64,000 nucleotides of DNA from Deefgea tanakiae (GCF_019665765.1 NZ_CP081150.1:2480001-2544000), one strand, 5' to 3'; counted from the first letter of the stretch, positions 21,624 to 30,551 are shown. The notes: a model not told the origin generated them from the sequence alone. Numbers and translations are program-made.

Positions 21624-21935
21624 TTAAGCGACGATAGCGTCGATACGGATTTCAGTGAAATTCTGGCGGTGACCAGCGCGGCGCATGTAGTGTTTACGAC
21701 GACGCATTTTGAAAATGCGTACTTTTTCGCCACGACCTTGCGATACTACAGTTGCCTTGATGGATGCACCAGCAACCAAAGGCGCGCCGATTTGTACGGC
21801 TTCACCGTTTGCAACCATCAATACTTCTTCGAGTACGATCTGGCTGTCAACGTCTGCAGTAATCTGTTCTATGTTCAATTTTTGACCGACAACAACTTTA
21901 TATTGTTTGCCACCGGTTTTTACGACTGCATACAT
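21624..21935 (-). CDS. rplU: 50S ribosomal protein L21
   Basis: 103 residues starting [20 protein letters not shown] and ending with the basic [20 protein letters not shown] block typical of L21. The ribosome site is AGGAG. First gene of rplU-rpmA-(obgE), divergent from ispB, an arrangement conserved in beta- and gammaproteobacteria. Confidence 0.98.
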   Translation of the reverse strand: MYAVVKTGGKQYKVVVGQKLNIEQITADVDSQIVLEEVLMVANGEAVQIGAPLVAGASIKATVVSQGRGEKVRIFKMRRRKHYMRRAGHRQNFTEIRIDAIVA

Positions 21936-22009
21936 AACAAGCTCCTAGGGAGTTTGGCCCAACACGCGGCATAAACGCTCGCGTGCCTTCCCAAAATTGG
22001 GAATCGGGC

Positions 22010-22038
22010 ATTCTACTAACGATTCCCAATAGAGTCAA
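22010..22038 (-). promoter_or_regulatory. rplU-rpmA promoter
   Basis: On the minus strand TTGACT (22038-22033), a 17-base spacer and TAGAAT (22015-22010), about 75 bases before rplU. This leaves room for a short leader, which may be a target for L21 autoregulation, though no such structure was recognised. Confidence 0.75.
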
Positions 22039-22164
22039 GCACTTAACTGAGCCAACACCGCCAAACAAGACGGCATTTATAGTTTCCTGCTAGAATCGCG
22101 GGATTATATTCAATTTGGCGGCGCGGGTTTTGGTGCGCGCCATCACAATCAGGGTGAATCCAGC

Positions 22165-23133
22165 GTGTCGATGAAGTTTGTTAAATCGGTCATAGATGCC
22201 GATATGGCCTCGGTAGATAACGTCATTCGTGACCGTTTATATTCAGAAGTCGTCTTGGTGCGCCAAGTGGCCGAGTACATTGTGGCCTCAGGCGGCAAGC
22301 GTTTGCGGCCAATGATTGTGCTGCTGGCAGCGCAAGCTTTGGGCTATCAGGGCCACAAACATCACGAACTAGCTGCGGTGATTGAATTCATCCATACCGC
22401 AACGCTACTCCACGACGATGTGGTCGATGAGTCCAGCCTGCGTCGTGGCCGCGATACGGCCAATGCGCTGTTTGGCAATGCCGCGTCCGTGTTGGTTGGC
22501 GATTTTTTATACAGCCGTGCATTTCAAATCATGGTCGGCTGCGGCTCGATGCGCGTGATGGAAGTGCTTTCTGACGCGACCAATATCATCGCCGAAGGCG
22601 AGGTGTTGCAATTAATGAACATCGGCAACACCGACATCGATGAAGACGATTACCTCAAAGTTATCCGTTACAAAACCGCCAAACTCTTTGAAGCCGCGGC
22701 GCGCCTCGGGGCAATCTTGACCGACAGCGATGCCGCAACGGAAGACGCGATTGCGCGCTACGGCATGCATTTGGGTACCGCGTTCCAAATCGTTGACGAC
22801 GTACTCGATTACTCTGGCAAGCAAGAAGAAATCGGTAAATCACTCGGGGACGACTTGGCCGAAGGCAAACCAACGCTACCGCTGATTTATGTGATGAAAT
22901 ATGGTGAAGCGAACGCCGCTGCCGTGGTTAAAGACGCACTCGAAAACGCCAAGCGTGAAAACTTTGATGCCGTACTGGCCGCTGTTCAGCAATCGGGCGC
23001 ACTCGATTACGCACGCAAAACCGCCGAAGCAGAAGCCGAACGCGCCAAAGCCTGCCTCGCTAATCTGCCCGACAATCCATATACCCAGTGCTTGCATGCT
23101 TTAGCAACGCTGGCGATTGATCGGAACAGCTAA
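22165..23133 (+). CDS. ispB: Polyprenyl (octaprenyl) diphosphate synthase
   Basis: 322 residues. First Asp-rich motif LLHDDVVDESSLRRG (DDxxD) near residue 84 and second DDVLDYSG near residue 212, with GGKRLRP at about 44-50 binding IPP. It extends farnesyl diphosphate with IPP to make the ubiquinone side chain, which fits ubiB and ubiJ at the other end of the window. GTG at 22165 has AGGGTG 8 bases upstream; an ATG two codons later is an alternative. It is divergent from rplU and followed by a terminator. Confidence 0.93.
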   Translation: MSMKFVKSVIDADMASVDNVIRDRLYSEVVLVRQVAEYIVASGGKRLRPMIVLLAAQALGYQGHKHHELAAVIEFIHTATLLHDDVVDESSLRRGRDTANALFGNAASVLVGDFLYSRAFQIMVGCGSMRVMEVLSDATNIIAEGEVLQLMNIGNTDIDEDDYLKVIRYKTAKLFEAAARLGAILTDSDAATEDAIARYGMHLGTAFQIVDDVLDYSGKQEEIGKSLGDDLAEGKPTLPLIYVMKYGEANAAAVVKDALENAKRENFDAVLAAVQQSGALDYARKTAEAEAERAKACLANLPDNPYTQCLHALATLAIDRNS

Positions 23134-23137
23134 AGAA

Positions 23138-23168
23138 AAAGCCCAAGCTTCAAACCTTGGGCTTTTTT
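23138..23168 (+). terminator. Terminator after ispB
   Basis: AAGCCCAAG, short loop, CTTGGGCTTTTTT: a strong stem with T-run immediately after the stop codon. Confidence 0.9.
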
Positions 23169-23243
23169 ACGTAGTCTTAATCCTGCAAATCCGTCTTTCC
23201 CAAAATAAGTTATTTACACAAAACTCAAAGCCATTCCTTTAAA

Positions 23244-23273
23244 TCATCATACCGGCGAAGGCCGATATGATGA
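23244..23273. repeat. REP-like palindrome upstream of modA
   Basis: TCATCATA-C-CGGC-GAAG-GCCG-A-TATGATGA: an 8-bp outer and 4-bp inner stem with one mismatch around a GAAG loop. There is no T-run, so it is not a simple terminator. It resembles intergenic palindromes of the CCGGCGAAGGCCGG type found in many proteobacteria. Confidence 0.55.
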
Positions 23274-23304
23274 ATTGATGTTTTGCTGCTATTTGAGTTG
23301 TGTT

Positions 23305-23327
23305 GATACCGTCCACATTGGGGTATC
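23305..23327. promoter_or_regulatory. Inverted repeat, possible operator of the mod operon
   Basis: GATACC, 11 bases, GGTATC, 54 bases before the modA start. A position in the promoter region of a molybdate operon suggests a regulator site (ModE is the known regulator of such operons), but it does not clearly match the E. coli ModE site. Confidence 0.3.
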
Positions 23328-23380
23328 GATTTTTGGAGCCAATCGACTTATAGTTTGAACTTACCTTTTCGAGTTACCGC

Positions 23381-24127
23381 ATGAAAATCTGGTTTTTCTA
23401 CCTATCGTTATTAATGGCAAACCTCAGCCATGCGGGCGAATTTCGTCTTGCTGCCGCAGCAAGTTTGCAACCGACGATTTCTGCGCTCAGCAAAGACTTT
23501 AGCCAAAAAACCGGCCACAGTTTTCAAACTAGTTTTGGCGCATCGGGTAAATTATTCGCGCAAATCAATCATGGTGCGCCGTTTGATGTGTTTATGTCGG
23601 CCGATTTGAAATATCCACAAGAGCTGATCAAAACAGGCGCAGCCATCGCTCCGGTGGTGCATTATGCCAATGGCGCTTTGGTGCTGTGGACAGCTCAATC
23701 AAGCATCCCAAAAGACTGGGCGGCGTGGCTGAAATCAAATGCCGTACAAAAAATCGCCATCGCCCAACCCGATAGCGCACCGTATGGCCGTGAAGCGATG
23801 CGTATTTTAAGTAGGCAAAATTTACTTCCCACATTGCAGAGCAAATTGGTGTTTGGCGAGAGCATTGCCCAGACCAGTCAATTTATCAGCACCGGCGCGG
23901 CGCAAGCGGGCTTTAGCGCTAAATCAATCGTCGCCAATCCCGATCAAAAACAAAACGGAGCTTGGTTGGAAATACCGCAGGCTATGCACCAGCCGATTGC
24001 TCAAGGCGCTGTGCTCAGCACGCGCGGCAAAGACAATCCAGCCGCAAAAGCATTTATGACTTACTTGCAAAGCCCTGTCGCGCAGGCCATCTTAAATCGC
24101 TACGGCTTTCTGGCACCCACACCATGA
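23381..24127 (+). CDS. modA: Molybdate ABC transporter substrate-binding protein
   Basis: 248 residues. A signal peptide (IWFFYLSLLMANLSHA, cut before GEF) directs it to the periplasm. Family features: LAAAASLQPTISAL at the first ligand-binding loop, FGASGKLFAQINHGAPFDVFMSAD (parts FGASGKLFAQI and GAPFDVFMSAD), and NGALVLWT. Ser and Ala/backbone positions in ASL and ASGK are the usual oxyanion contacts. It delivers molybdate (or tungstate) to ModBC. First gene of modA-TOBE-modB-modC; its TGA overlaps the next ATG. Confidence 0.93.
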   Translation: MKIWFFYLSLLMANLSHAGEFRLAAAASLQPTISALSKDFSQKTGHSFQTSFGASGKLFAQINHGAPFDVFMSADLKYPQELIKTGAAIAPVVHYANGALVLWTAQSSIPKDWAAWLKSNAVQKIAIAQPDSAPYGREAMRILSRQNLLPTLQSKLVFGESIAQTSQFISTGAAQAGFSAKSIVANPDQKQNGAWLEIPQAMHQPIAQGAVLSTRGKDNPAAKAFMTYLQSPVAQAILNRYGFLAPTP

Positions 24128-24525
24128 ATCGACTGCCTGCTACCTTGCAAAATATTGAAATTCACGGCGGTTTTGCTTTTGTCTCTGCCGACTGTGGCGG
24201 CCACAGTATGAGCGCGATGCTGCTCGGCATCAGTGAAGACGTGGCGCAATGGCAGCGTGGTGCTGCATTAACGCTGGCTTTTGCCGAAAACGAAGTGGCG
24301 GTTGCGGTCAATTTGCAAGGCGAAATCAGCCTGCGTAATCGGTTTTCCGCGCAAGTTTGTAGCATAGAATCAAGTCCACTGCTGAGCCGAGTCGGCTTGC
24401 GCTTTGGCGAGTACACCTTGCACGCGCTGATTACCCGCGCATCTAATGAGCGAATGCAACTTGCGATTGGGTTGGATGTGGAATGGCTGGTTAAATCCAA
24501 TGAAATGCAGGTGAGCCGTGCTTGA
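24124..24525 (+). CDS. TOBE-domain (molybdate-binding Mop-like) protein
   Basis: 133 residues. The C-terminal half matches one TOBE/Mop domain: ISLRNRFSAQVCSIE, a GLRFGEYTLHALITRAS strand pair and LDVEWLVKSNEM (usually ...AxIKAxxV). The first half has similar strands and may be a second, diverged TOBE. Such domains bind molybdate or tungstate; free versions store or sense it. The start overlaps the modA stop (ATGA) and the end overlaps modB by 8 bases, so it is translated together with the transporter. The insertion between modA and modB is less common than TOBE fused to ModC or ModE. The protein could buffer intracellular molybdate or regulate the permease. Confidence 0.78.
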   Translation: MNRLPATLQNIEIHGGFAFVSADCGGHSMSAMLLGISEDVAQWQRGAALTLAFAENEVAVAVNLQGEISLRNRFSAQVCSIESSPLLSRVGLRFGEYTLHALITRASNERMQLAIGLDVEWLVKSNEMQVSRA

Positions 24526-25183
24526 TCCACAACCATTACTACTCACCCTCAAGCTCGCGACCCATACGACGCTATTATTAACTATTGTAGGTATACCGCT
24601 ATCCTATTGGTTAGCCTTTGGCTCTAGCCGTATACGTTACCTTGCTGAAGTCATCAGCAGCCTACCCTTAGTCTTGCCACCGACCGTACTCGGTTTTTAT
24701 CTGCTACTGCTGTTTAGCCCAACGAGTTGGGTCGGGGCTTGGCTAGCCAGCGCCTTAGACCTTCGCCTTGTATTCTCCTACCCTGGCCTTGTGATTGGCT
24801 CGATGGTGTTTAGCCTGCCGTTTATGGTGTTGCCGCTAACCAGCGCTTTTCGTCAACTACCCAGCAATCTACTGGATGCCGCTCGCACGCTGGGCAAATC
24901 AGAAATCAATATCCTTGCCCGCGTGATTTTGCCCAACTGCAAAATGGGTTTAATCGGCGCGCTGATTTTGACTTTTGCACATACTGTAGGGGAGTTTGGC
25001 GTTGCACTGATGATAGGCGGCAACATTCCTGGACATACCCAAGTTGCTTCAATTGCGCTGTATCACGAAGTAGAAACGCTCAACTATTCAGCCGCGCATC
25101 TGTATGCCGCCGTGTTGGTTGGATTTTCTTTTGTGGTCTTACTGGCATTACGCCTACTCAGCGTACGGATGACGCATGAATAA
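24518..25183 (+). CDS. modB: Molybdate ABC transporter permease
   Basis: 221 residues with five or six transmembrane helices, for example TLLLTIVGIPLSYWLAFG, LVIGSMVFSLPFMVLPL and LYAAVLVGFSFVVLLAL. The EAA loop that contacts ModC reads DAARTLGKSEINILARVILP, and GEFGVALMIGGNIPG is typical of ModB. The GTG start lies within the TOBE gene. It forms the channel for molybdate import. Confidence 0.93.
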   Translation: MLDPQPLLLTLKLATHTTLLLTIVGIPLSYWLAFGSSRIRYLAEVISSLPLVLPPTVLGFYLLLLFSPTSWVGAWLASALDLRLVFSYPGLVIGSMVFSLPFMVLPLTSAFRQLPSNLLDAARTLGKSEINILARVILPNCKMGLIGALILTFAHTVGEFGVALMIGGNIPGHTQVASIALYHEVETLNYSAAHLYAAVLVGFSFVVLLALRLLSVRMTHE

Positions 25184-26045
25184 TCTGCACCTCGACATTC
25201 ACACCACGATGCACTCGGCACAAGGCGCGATGCCTTTGCAGCTCAAAACGGAGTTTTCTGCTGGCAGCATCACCGCACTTTCGGGCGACTCTGGCGCTGG
25301 CAAATCGACGGTATTGCACATGATCGCCGGATTAAAAGCACCTGAGCACGGAGAGATTCGTTACGGCGACACGGTTTGGTTTGCAGGCAAAACCAACATC
25401 CCCGCCAGACAACGCAGCGTGGGCTTGGTGTTTCAAGATTACGCGCTGTTTCCCAATATGAGTGTGCACGAGCAACTCAGCTACGCACAGCACCAGCGCA
25501 GCCCGAAAAAAGTAGACGCTTTACTCGCACAAATGGGGCTCAGCCAACTCGCGGAGCGCAAACCGGCGCAACTGTCTGGTGGCCAGCAACAGCGTGTTGC
25601 GCTAGCACGCGCGCTGGCCGCCGAACCCCAAATATTGCTGCTCGACGAAGCGCTATCAGCACTCGATCGCCAACTACGCGTCGAACTGCAACAACATTTA
25701 CTCGACTGGCAACGTGAATCAGGTGCCATCGTCATCGTGGTGAGTCATGATTTAGGTGAGATATTCCGGCTGGCGACACGAGTCTTGAAACTAGAGCACG
25801 GACAATTGATCGCAGAGGGCTCACCCGCAGAAGTGCTGCTACCTCAGCGCGCCAGCGGGCGACTACAACTCACCGGCACACTATTAGCGATTGAATCAGC
25901 TGGCGTCGCCGCACTTGTTACCATCGTTTGCGGCAATGAAATCATTGCAACTTTAGTTAACCCCGATGAAGCTAAGTGCTATTCAATTGGGCAAATGGTG
26001 GCAGTTACTTTGTCGGGGGCGAGCGCGGCAGTATCGAAAATCTAA
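25176..26045 (+). CDS. modC: Molybdate ABC transporter ATP-binding protein
   Basis: 289 residues. Walker A GDSGAGKST at about 37-45, Q-loop FQDYALFPNM, signature LSGGQQQRVALARAL, Walker B ILLLDEALSALD, and the H-loop VVSHD. The last 70 residues form a short TOBE-like regulatory tail that is less complete than in E. coli ModC (352 aa), which may be why a separate TOBE protein is in the operon. It overlaps modB by 8 bases and its stop codon overlaps the stop of the convergent pseudopilin gene. Confidence 0.92.
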   Translation: MNNLHLDIHTTMHSAQGAMPLQLKTEFSAGSITALSGDSGAGKSTVLHMIAGLKAPEHGEIRYGDTVWFAGKTNIPARQRSVGLVFQDYALFPNMSVHEQLSYAQHQRSPKKVDALLAQMGLSQLAERKPAQLSGGQQQRVALARALAAEPQILLLDEALSALDRQLRVELQQHLLDWQRESGAIVIVVSHDLGEIFRLATRVLKLEHGQLIAEGSPAEVLLPQRASGRLQLTGTLLAIESAGVAALVTIVCGNEIIATLVNPDEAKCYSIGQMVAVTLSGASAAVSKI

Positions 26046-26761
26046 GGTAAGCGCTCAGCTGTAGCAAGTCGATACATTAACTGAGTGGTTGGCAGCCACA
26101 CCAATATGTCATCAAAATTAGAATCTGGCGTGTCTTGCACAAATTCTTTTGCCGTAAGGCCCCGATTTTCCAACTCATCCTCCGAAGTACCTGCCCCATT
26201 GGGACCTTCTGAAAAAATCACTGCGGCAGCATCGCTGACTAGCTTTCGCGCAGTAACCGGATTGCCATCGCGTGAACTCGCGGAAAACACAGAAATATTT
26301 CCTGCATCCTCCAAGCCAAAACACGGCTTCACTGCCGCAAGTCCACAATTAGGCGTCGAAGTCAGATCGATTCCAGCTAAATCATCTTTAACACCACTCA
26401 CCACTGGGTATGCCGTGACTTGGTATTTCAACCTACGTCCCCACGAATCCAACTCCGGCAACCCTAATGATTGCCAAGGCAAGTCACCATAGGCCGACAC
26501 GCAGCGATTCATATTTGCGCCAGATGAATGTCTCGCTTCGAGCCCGGCGCTATCCGCCGGGCACGGCAAACGATTATTCGCCAAGGCAAAGCCAATGAGC
26601 GCTTCGTTGGCTCGCTCAAGCATTTGTTTAGTTTCTTTCAAGCGTTGGTTACTCATTTGACTACTGAGCGCTCCCAATCCAGACGCCATTAAAACCCCAA
26701 CGATGACCAACACAATCGCCATTTCAGCGAGCGAAAAACCACGTTGCCAATGCACTAACAT
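26042..26761 (-). CDS. Pseudopilin-like protein (prepilin N-terminal motif)
   Basis: 239 residues. A short basic leader is followed by the type IV prepilin signature G-FSLAEMAIVLVIVGVLMASG: cleavage after Gly, Phe1 and Glu5 for methylation, then the hydrophobic helix. The globular part contains LPCPADSAGLE and LPWQSLGLPELDSWGRRLKY, both of which are also found in the upstream neighbour (LPCPADPNEAA and LPWKTLGIPKLVDGYGEPLW), so the two are paralogues. Pseudopilins of this kind prime or tip type IV pili or type II secretion fibres; no other pilus or secretion gene is nearby. Its ATG overlaps the end of the upstream gene (ATGTTAG). Confidence 0.8.
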   Translation of the reverse strand: MLVHWQRGFSLAEMAIVLVIVGVLMASGLGALSSQMSNQRLKETKQMLERANEALIGFALANNRLPCPADSAGLEARHSSGANMNRCVSAYGDLPWQSLGLPELDSWGRRLKYQVTAYPVVSGVKDDLAGIDLTSTPNCGLAAVKPCFGLEDAGNISVFSASSRDGNPVTARKLVSDAAAVIFSEGPNGAGTSEDELENRGLTAKEFVQDTPDSNFDDILVWLPTTQLMYRLATAERLP

Positions 26762-28278
26762 GCGCTTTTCCTTTTATTGCAAATGCCTTTGCTGCAGGTG
26801 TACATCAAATCATTACTCGTGCAGGACGGTGTTACATAGCGGTAATTATCAGCAGTCCACGCATCTTGATTTTCTGCGTCATCCAGATATAGCGCCAAAT
26901 TAGTCGAAGCCATCGCGACCGTATCAGGGGTCAGCAAATTATTTGCGCGTCGTGTACGAGCGGCACCGGGAATAATATACAGCGCATCAATCGTCGCATC
27001 GGTCACGCCATCAATGATGAATGGCGTCGTGCAGACCAAGCCCTGTTTGACTGCATACACAACCCCGCGATGCCAAATATTTTGCTGAAACCAAAGCGGC
27101 TTATTACTTGCTGGCGTAGATAACAAAGTCGCACCGGTCCAACTATCCGCAGCACGGGGCAAAATGCCAGCGCATAAATTCTCTTGCGAAGGACAAATAC
27201 CCAGCGCCAGCGAATTATTCTGGCATGCCGTATCGGTCAGTAGATTCGCGGGATAAGGCGCGGTAATTTGTACTAATGAGGCCAAATTACACGCGCCATC
27301 ATCCTTCCATCCCGCCTTATTGCTCGGAGGTGGCGGCGTATTATTAGAGTTTTTATTTTTTGCACTCCAGTTGTGTCCCGCATAGCTGGCGACATCATTC
27401 TTTTGGTAAGTCACATTCGCATCCCACGGCGCGACACATGCAACACCACCTCCTCCGCCACCAGAAACAATTTCAGCCTGAACCGCCTGATAATACGCCA
27501 GCATTTTCTTTGCAATTTCGCTACCTAGGCGTGTACGTGCTGCGTCAATTAACGATCTCCCCGTTATCACGCCAAGTTGATCATTAAATATCGTCTCACC
27601 AGCTGAATTTTTCTTCAATTCGCTAGTAACATAAGGGCCTCCGTGTGTCGCATTACTTGGTCCACTAACGGTCAGGCCTTCTAAATACTGAGCTGCAGCA
27701 AGAGGCGAAGCTCGCGTTTGGACGTCTACTGGTGGGCCCGCTGCAAAAATGACTGCCGCAGCGCCTTGACCATTGAGCGTTAATTCATTGGTGCCTGAAT
27801 ACACTTTTAATGCAGCAAAACTATCGCCATTCACTTTTCGAGACTCATCTTTCGTACGGGCAACAAAACCTAAATCAACGCTATACCATAAGGGCTCACC
27901 ATAGCCGTCGACTAGCTTTGGAATGCCTAGTGTTTTCCACGGTAGCCAGCCCGTTCGCGCAGCAGGCCCCGTCACGCCAGCACTATTACAACTTGATCTT
28001 GATACACCAATTGAATTCAATGCCGCCTCATTAGGATCTGCTGGGCAAGGCAACTCAACGGGCGAATCAACCGAGCTACCACTCGACGTTCGGCTCAACG
28101 ACCACACCAACAATGCTTGCCTTGCTTTTTCAATCGCAGCAGCGCTTTGTTCGCGGCGTATATCCTCGGGATTGCGCCCACGCAGGTTCGACACCAACAA
28201 AGTAGCAAACACCGTCATCATCACTAACATTAAAATCAGAAGCGTCGCACCGGACTGGCGCGCAAGCGGCATATTCAT
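26755..28278 (-). CDS. Pilin-like surface protein with inserted chitin-binding (CBM5/12-like) module
   Basis: About 507 residues from the ATG at 28278 (the frame is open further up). The N-terminus RQSGATLLILMLVMMTV is a PilX/GspK-like hydrophobic helix after a Gly, without Glu5. A region with LPCPADPNEA and LPWKTLGIPKL is shared with the downstream paralogue. A Gly linker (SGGGGGG) then leads to a module at 27289-27435 that fits CBM5/12: PWDANVTYQKND, VASYAGHNWSAKNK and AGWKDDG, with the aromatic residues that line a chitin-binding face. Cys residues bracket the module and may form a disulphide. The remaining 175 residues are Cys-rich (CQNN, GICPSQENLC, CSKGICNKRKSAC) and unassigned. With the GH18 gene at 1-482 this suggests attachment to chitin. 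Confidence 0.75.
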   Translation of the reverse strand: MNMPLARQSGATLLILMLVMMTVFATLLVSNLRGRNPEDIRREQSAAAIEKARQALLVWSLSRTSSGSSVDSPVELPCPADPNEAALNSIGVSRSSCNSAGVTGPAARTGWLPWKTLGIPKLVDGYGEPLWYSVDLGFVARTKDESRKVNGDSFAALKVYSGTNELTLNGQGAAAVIFAAGPPVDVQTRASPLAAAQYLEGLTVSGPSNATHGGPYVTSELKKNSAGETIFNDQLGVITGRSLIDAARTRLGSEIAKKMLAYYQAVQAEIVSGGGGGGVACVAPWDANVTYQKNDVASYAGHNWSAKNKNSNNTPPPPSNKAGWKDDGACNLASLVQITAPYPANLLTDTACQNNSLALGICPSQENLCAGILPRAADSWTGATLLSTPASNKPLWFQQNIWHRGVVYAVKQGLVCTTPFIIDGVTDATIDALYIIPGAARTRRANNLLTPDTVAMASTNLALYLDDAENQDAWTADNYRYVTPSCTSNDLMYTCSKGICNKRKSAC

Positions 28279-28326
28279 TCGGCAAAGCTCAATACGTATG
28301 AGCTTAAACCATAGTCGACAGCAGAC

Positions 28327-28356
28327 AAAAAAACACCCCAATGGGTATTGGGGTGT
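28327..28356 (-). terminator. Terminator after galE
   Basis: On the minus strand ACACCCCAAT, 4-base loop, ATTGGGGTGT followed by TTTTTT. Confidence 0.9.
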
Positions 28357-28404
28357 AGCTTTTATTAGATAATGGCTAGAAGAAAATACCCCACACCAAC
28401 TTCA

Positions 28405-29427
28405 TCACTGAGTTTCATCACCATAGCCATTTGGATTTTGACTTTGCCAGCGCCAACTGTCGTTGCACATATCTTGCAAATTCTTCTCGGCGCGCCAGTC
28501 CAGTTCGGCCAAGGCTTTGGCGGGGTTGGCATAACACGCAGCGATATCGCCTGCCCGACGGGCAACGATTTGATACGGAACAGCCTTACCGCTGGCTAGC
28601 TCAAAGGCTTTAACCATATCCAACACCGAATACCCAACGCCAGTTCCCAAGCTCACGGTCACATTGCCAGGACTAGTTTCAAGTTTTTGCAGTGCTTTGA
28701 CATGACCAATCGCCAAATCGACGACGTGGATATAATCCCGCACGCCGGTACCATCTGGCGTGGCATAGTCGCCGCCAAACACCGACAATTGCGCACGCTT
28801 GCCCACGGCGGTTTGCGATACAAATGGCATGAGATTATTCGGAATCCCTTGCGGGTCTTCGCCAATCAAACCGGACTCATGCGCGCCAACGGGATTGAAA
28901 TAACGGAGCAACGCAATATTCCATTCCGGCTCAGCCACGCGTAAATCACGTAAAATATCTTCGACCATCAGTTTGCTGCGGCCATACGGATTGGTCGCTG
29001 ATAGCGGAAAGTCTTCTAAAATCGGCACCGCATGCGGGTCACCGTACACAGTGGCGCTGGATGAAAAGACTAGATTTTTGACATTCGCCGCTTTCATTGC
29101 GTCGAGCAAACGTAATGTTCCCACGACATTATTGTCGTAATACTCAAGTGGTTTGGCGACCGATTCACCGACCGCTTTCCAACCCGCAAAATGCACCACG
29201 GCACTAAATTGCCACTTAGCAAATACCGCGTCGAGCGCAGCACGATCACGCACATCGGCTTTCACCCATTCGATCTCTTGCCCAGTAATGGTTTTGAGGC
29301 GATTCAGAACTTCGGGTTTGGCATTATTAAAGTTATCCAAAATCACCGGCTTAAAGCCAGCCTTAAGGAGTTCAATATAGGTATGCGAGCCAATGTAGCC
29401 AGCACCACCGGTTAGCAAGATATACAT
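28405..29427 (-). CDS. galE: UDP-glucose 4-epimerase
   Basis: 340 residues, extended short-chain dehydrogenase fold. NAD-binding GGAGYIGSH at about 7-15, the catalytic Ser/Thr in [10 protein letters not shown] and the YxxxK pair in YGRSKLMVE, and the family segment [13 protein letters not shown]. It interconverts UDP-glucose and UDP-galactose, giving precursors for lipopolysaccharide and exopolysaccharide, which suits the neighbouring lptG and lptF genes. The ATG at 29427 has GGGA 7 bases upstream; a GTG directly before it is an alternative. Confidence 0.95.
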   Translation of the reverse strand: MYILLTGGAGYIGSHTYIELLKAGFKPVILDNFNNAKPEVLNRLKTITGQEIEWVKADVRDRAALDAVFAKWQFSAVVHFAGWKAVGESVAKPLEYYDNNVVGTLRLLDAMKAANVKNLVFSSSATVYGDPHAVPILEDFPLSATNPYGRSKLMVEDILRDLRVAEPEWNIALLRYFNPVGAHESGLIGEDPQGIPNNLMPFVSQTAVGKRAQLSVFGGDYATPDGTGVRDYIHVVDLAIGHVKALQKLETSPGNVTVSLGTGVGYSVLDMVKAFELASGKAVPYQIVARRAGDIAACYANPAKALAELDWRAEKNLQDMCNDSWRWQSQNPNGYGDETQ

Positions 29428-29470
29428 CACAAATTCCCATTACAAATCAATATTACGAAAGGCTTGCCCA

Positions 29471-30547
29471 TCACCCGCCGCGCTCTTGCCGCCATAAGAA
29501 AAAGACCGCCAAACTCATCAGCACTAAACTTGGTGTCCCTGCAGCTAGCATCGGCGGCAGCGCATACAACTCACCCACATACGTGACGAGCTGACTGGCA
29601 AAATTAAATGTCACGCCGAGCAAAATCCCCAAAAATATTTTCACCCCAACATTACCCGCCCTACGTTGCGCTAATGCGAACGGCAACGCAATCAGCATCA
29701 TTGAGATACAAGCCAATGGATAAAAAAGCTTGGCCCAGAATGCCAGCTCATAACGCAAGGTGCTTTGCTTATTGGTTTCCAAATGTCCAATGTAACTACG
29801 CAGTGCATCGACTGACATTTCCTGCGGTTTGACCATCAGCACGGCCAACATATCGGGGTTGACTTCACTCTGCCAAATATATTTCGGCAGGCTCGTCACA
29901 GTCACTTTGTCGTCATAAAAATCGGTGCGTTTGACACCTGTTAAGTGCCAGTGCTTGTCACTTTCGAAAGTGGCGCGTTGCGCGTCGAAAATATGCGATA
30001 GTTTGGCACCATCCGCCAAAGCATAGACGCGAATCCCTTCAAGGCTCATATCGGGATTCATCACGGAGACGTTCATGATACTAGCGCCGTCTTTGATCCA
30101 AACCCCCGAGCGAAATTTGCTCAACAACACTGATTGTTTGGCTTCAACCTGATAGCGTTTTGCCGCTTCGCTGCCCATCGGCGCGACAAACTCGCCAATT
30201 AAAAAGGTAAGGACGGCATAAGAAACTCCACAAATCAGCATCCAGCCACTAAGGCGTAAGATCGATACGCCAGCAGTGCGCATGACGGTAATTTGCGAAG
30301 TATCAGCCATGCCCGACAAAGAAAAAATACTGCCAATCAACACCGCCACCGGCAATAATTGATACAAACGGCTTGGCAATGTTAATGCAACGTACACCAG
30401 TGCATTTTTCAGCGTGTAGCCTTCTTTACCCACATCGCGCAGTTCCGCAATCATGTCAAAAAATAAGAACACACTAGTGAGCACCAGCAAGGTAATCAGC
30501 ACATAGCCAAATACTGACTTAAATACGTAGCGACCTAAACGATTCAT
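29471..30547 (-). CDS. lptG: LPS export ABC transporter permease LptG
   Basis: 358 residues. Three N-terminal and three C-terminal transmembrane helices flank a periplasmic beta-jellyroll domain (LPKYIWQSEVNPDMLAVLM lies in it). Near the N-terminus are MNRLGRYVFKSVFGYVL and the coupling helix region PSRLYQLLPVAVLIG typical of LptF/LptG. With LptF and LptB2 it extracts lipopolysaccharide from the inner membrane and passes it to LptC. It begins 4 bases after lptF. Confidence 0.95.
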   Translation of the reverse strand: MNRLGRYVFKSVFGYVLITLLVLTSVFLFFDMIAELRDVGKEGYTLKNALVYVALTLPSRLYQLLPVAVLIGSIFSLSGMADTSQITVMRTAGVSILRLSGWMLICGVSYAVLTFLIGEFVAPMGSEAAKRYQVEAKQSVLLSKFRSGVWIKDGASIMNVSVMNPDMSLEGIRVYALADGAKLSHIFDAQRATFESDKHWHLTGVKRTDFYDDKVTVTSLPKYIWQSEVNPDMLAVLMVKPQEMSVDALRSYIGHLETNKQSTLRYELAFWAKLFYPLACISMMLIALPFALAQRRAGNVGVKIFLGILLGVTFNFASQLVTYVGELYALPPMLAAGTPSLVLMSLAVFFLWRQERGG

Positions 30548-30551
30548 TTCA

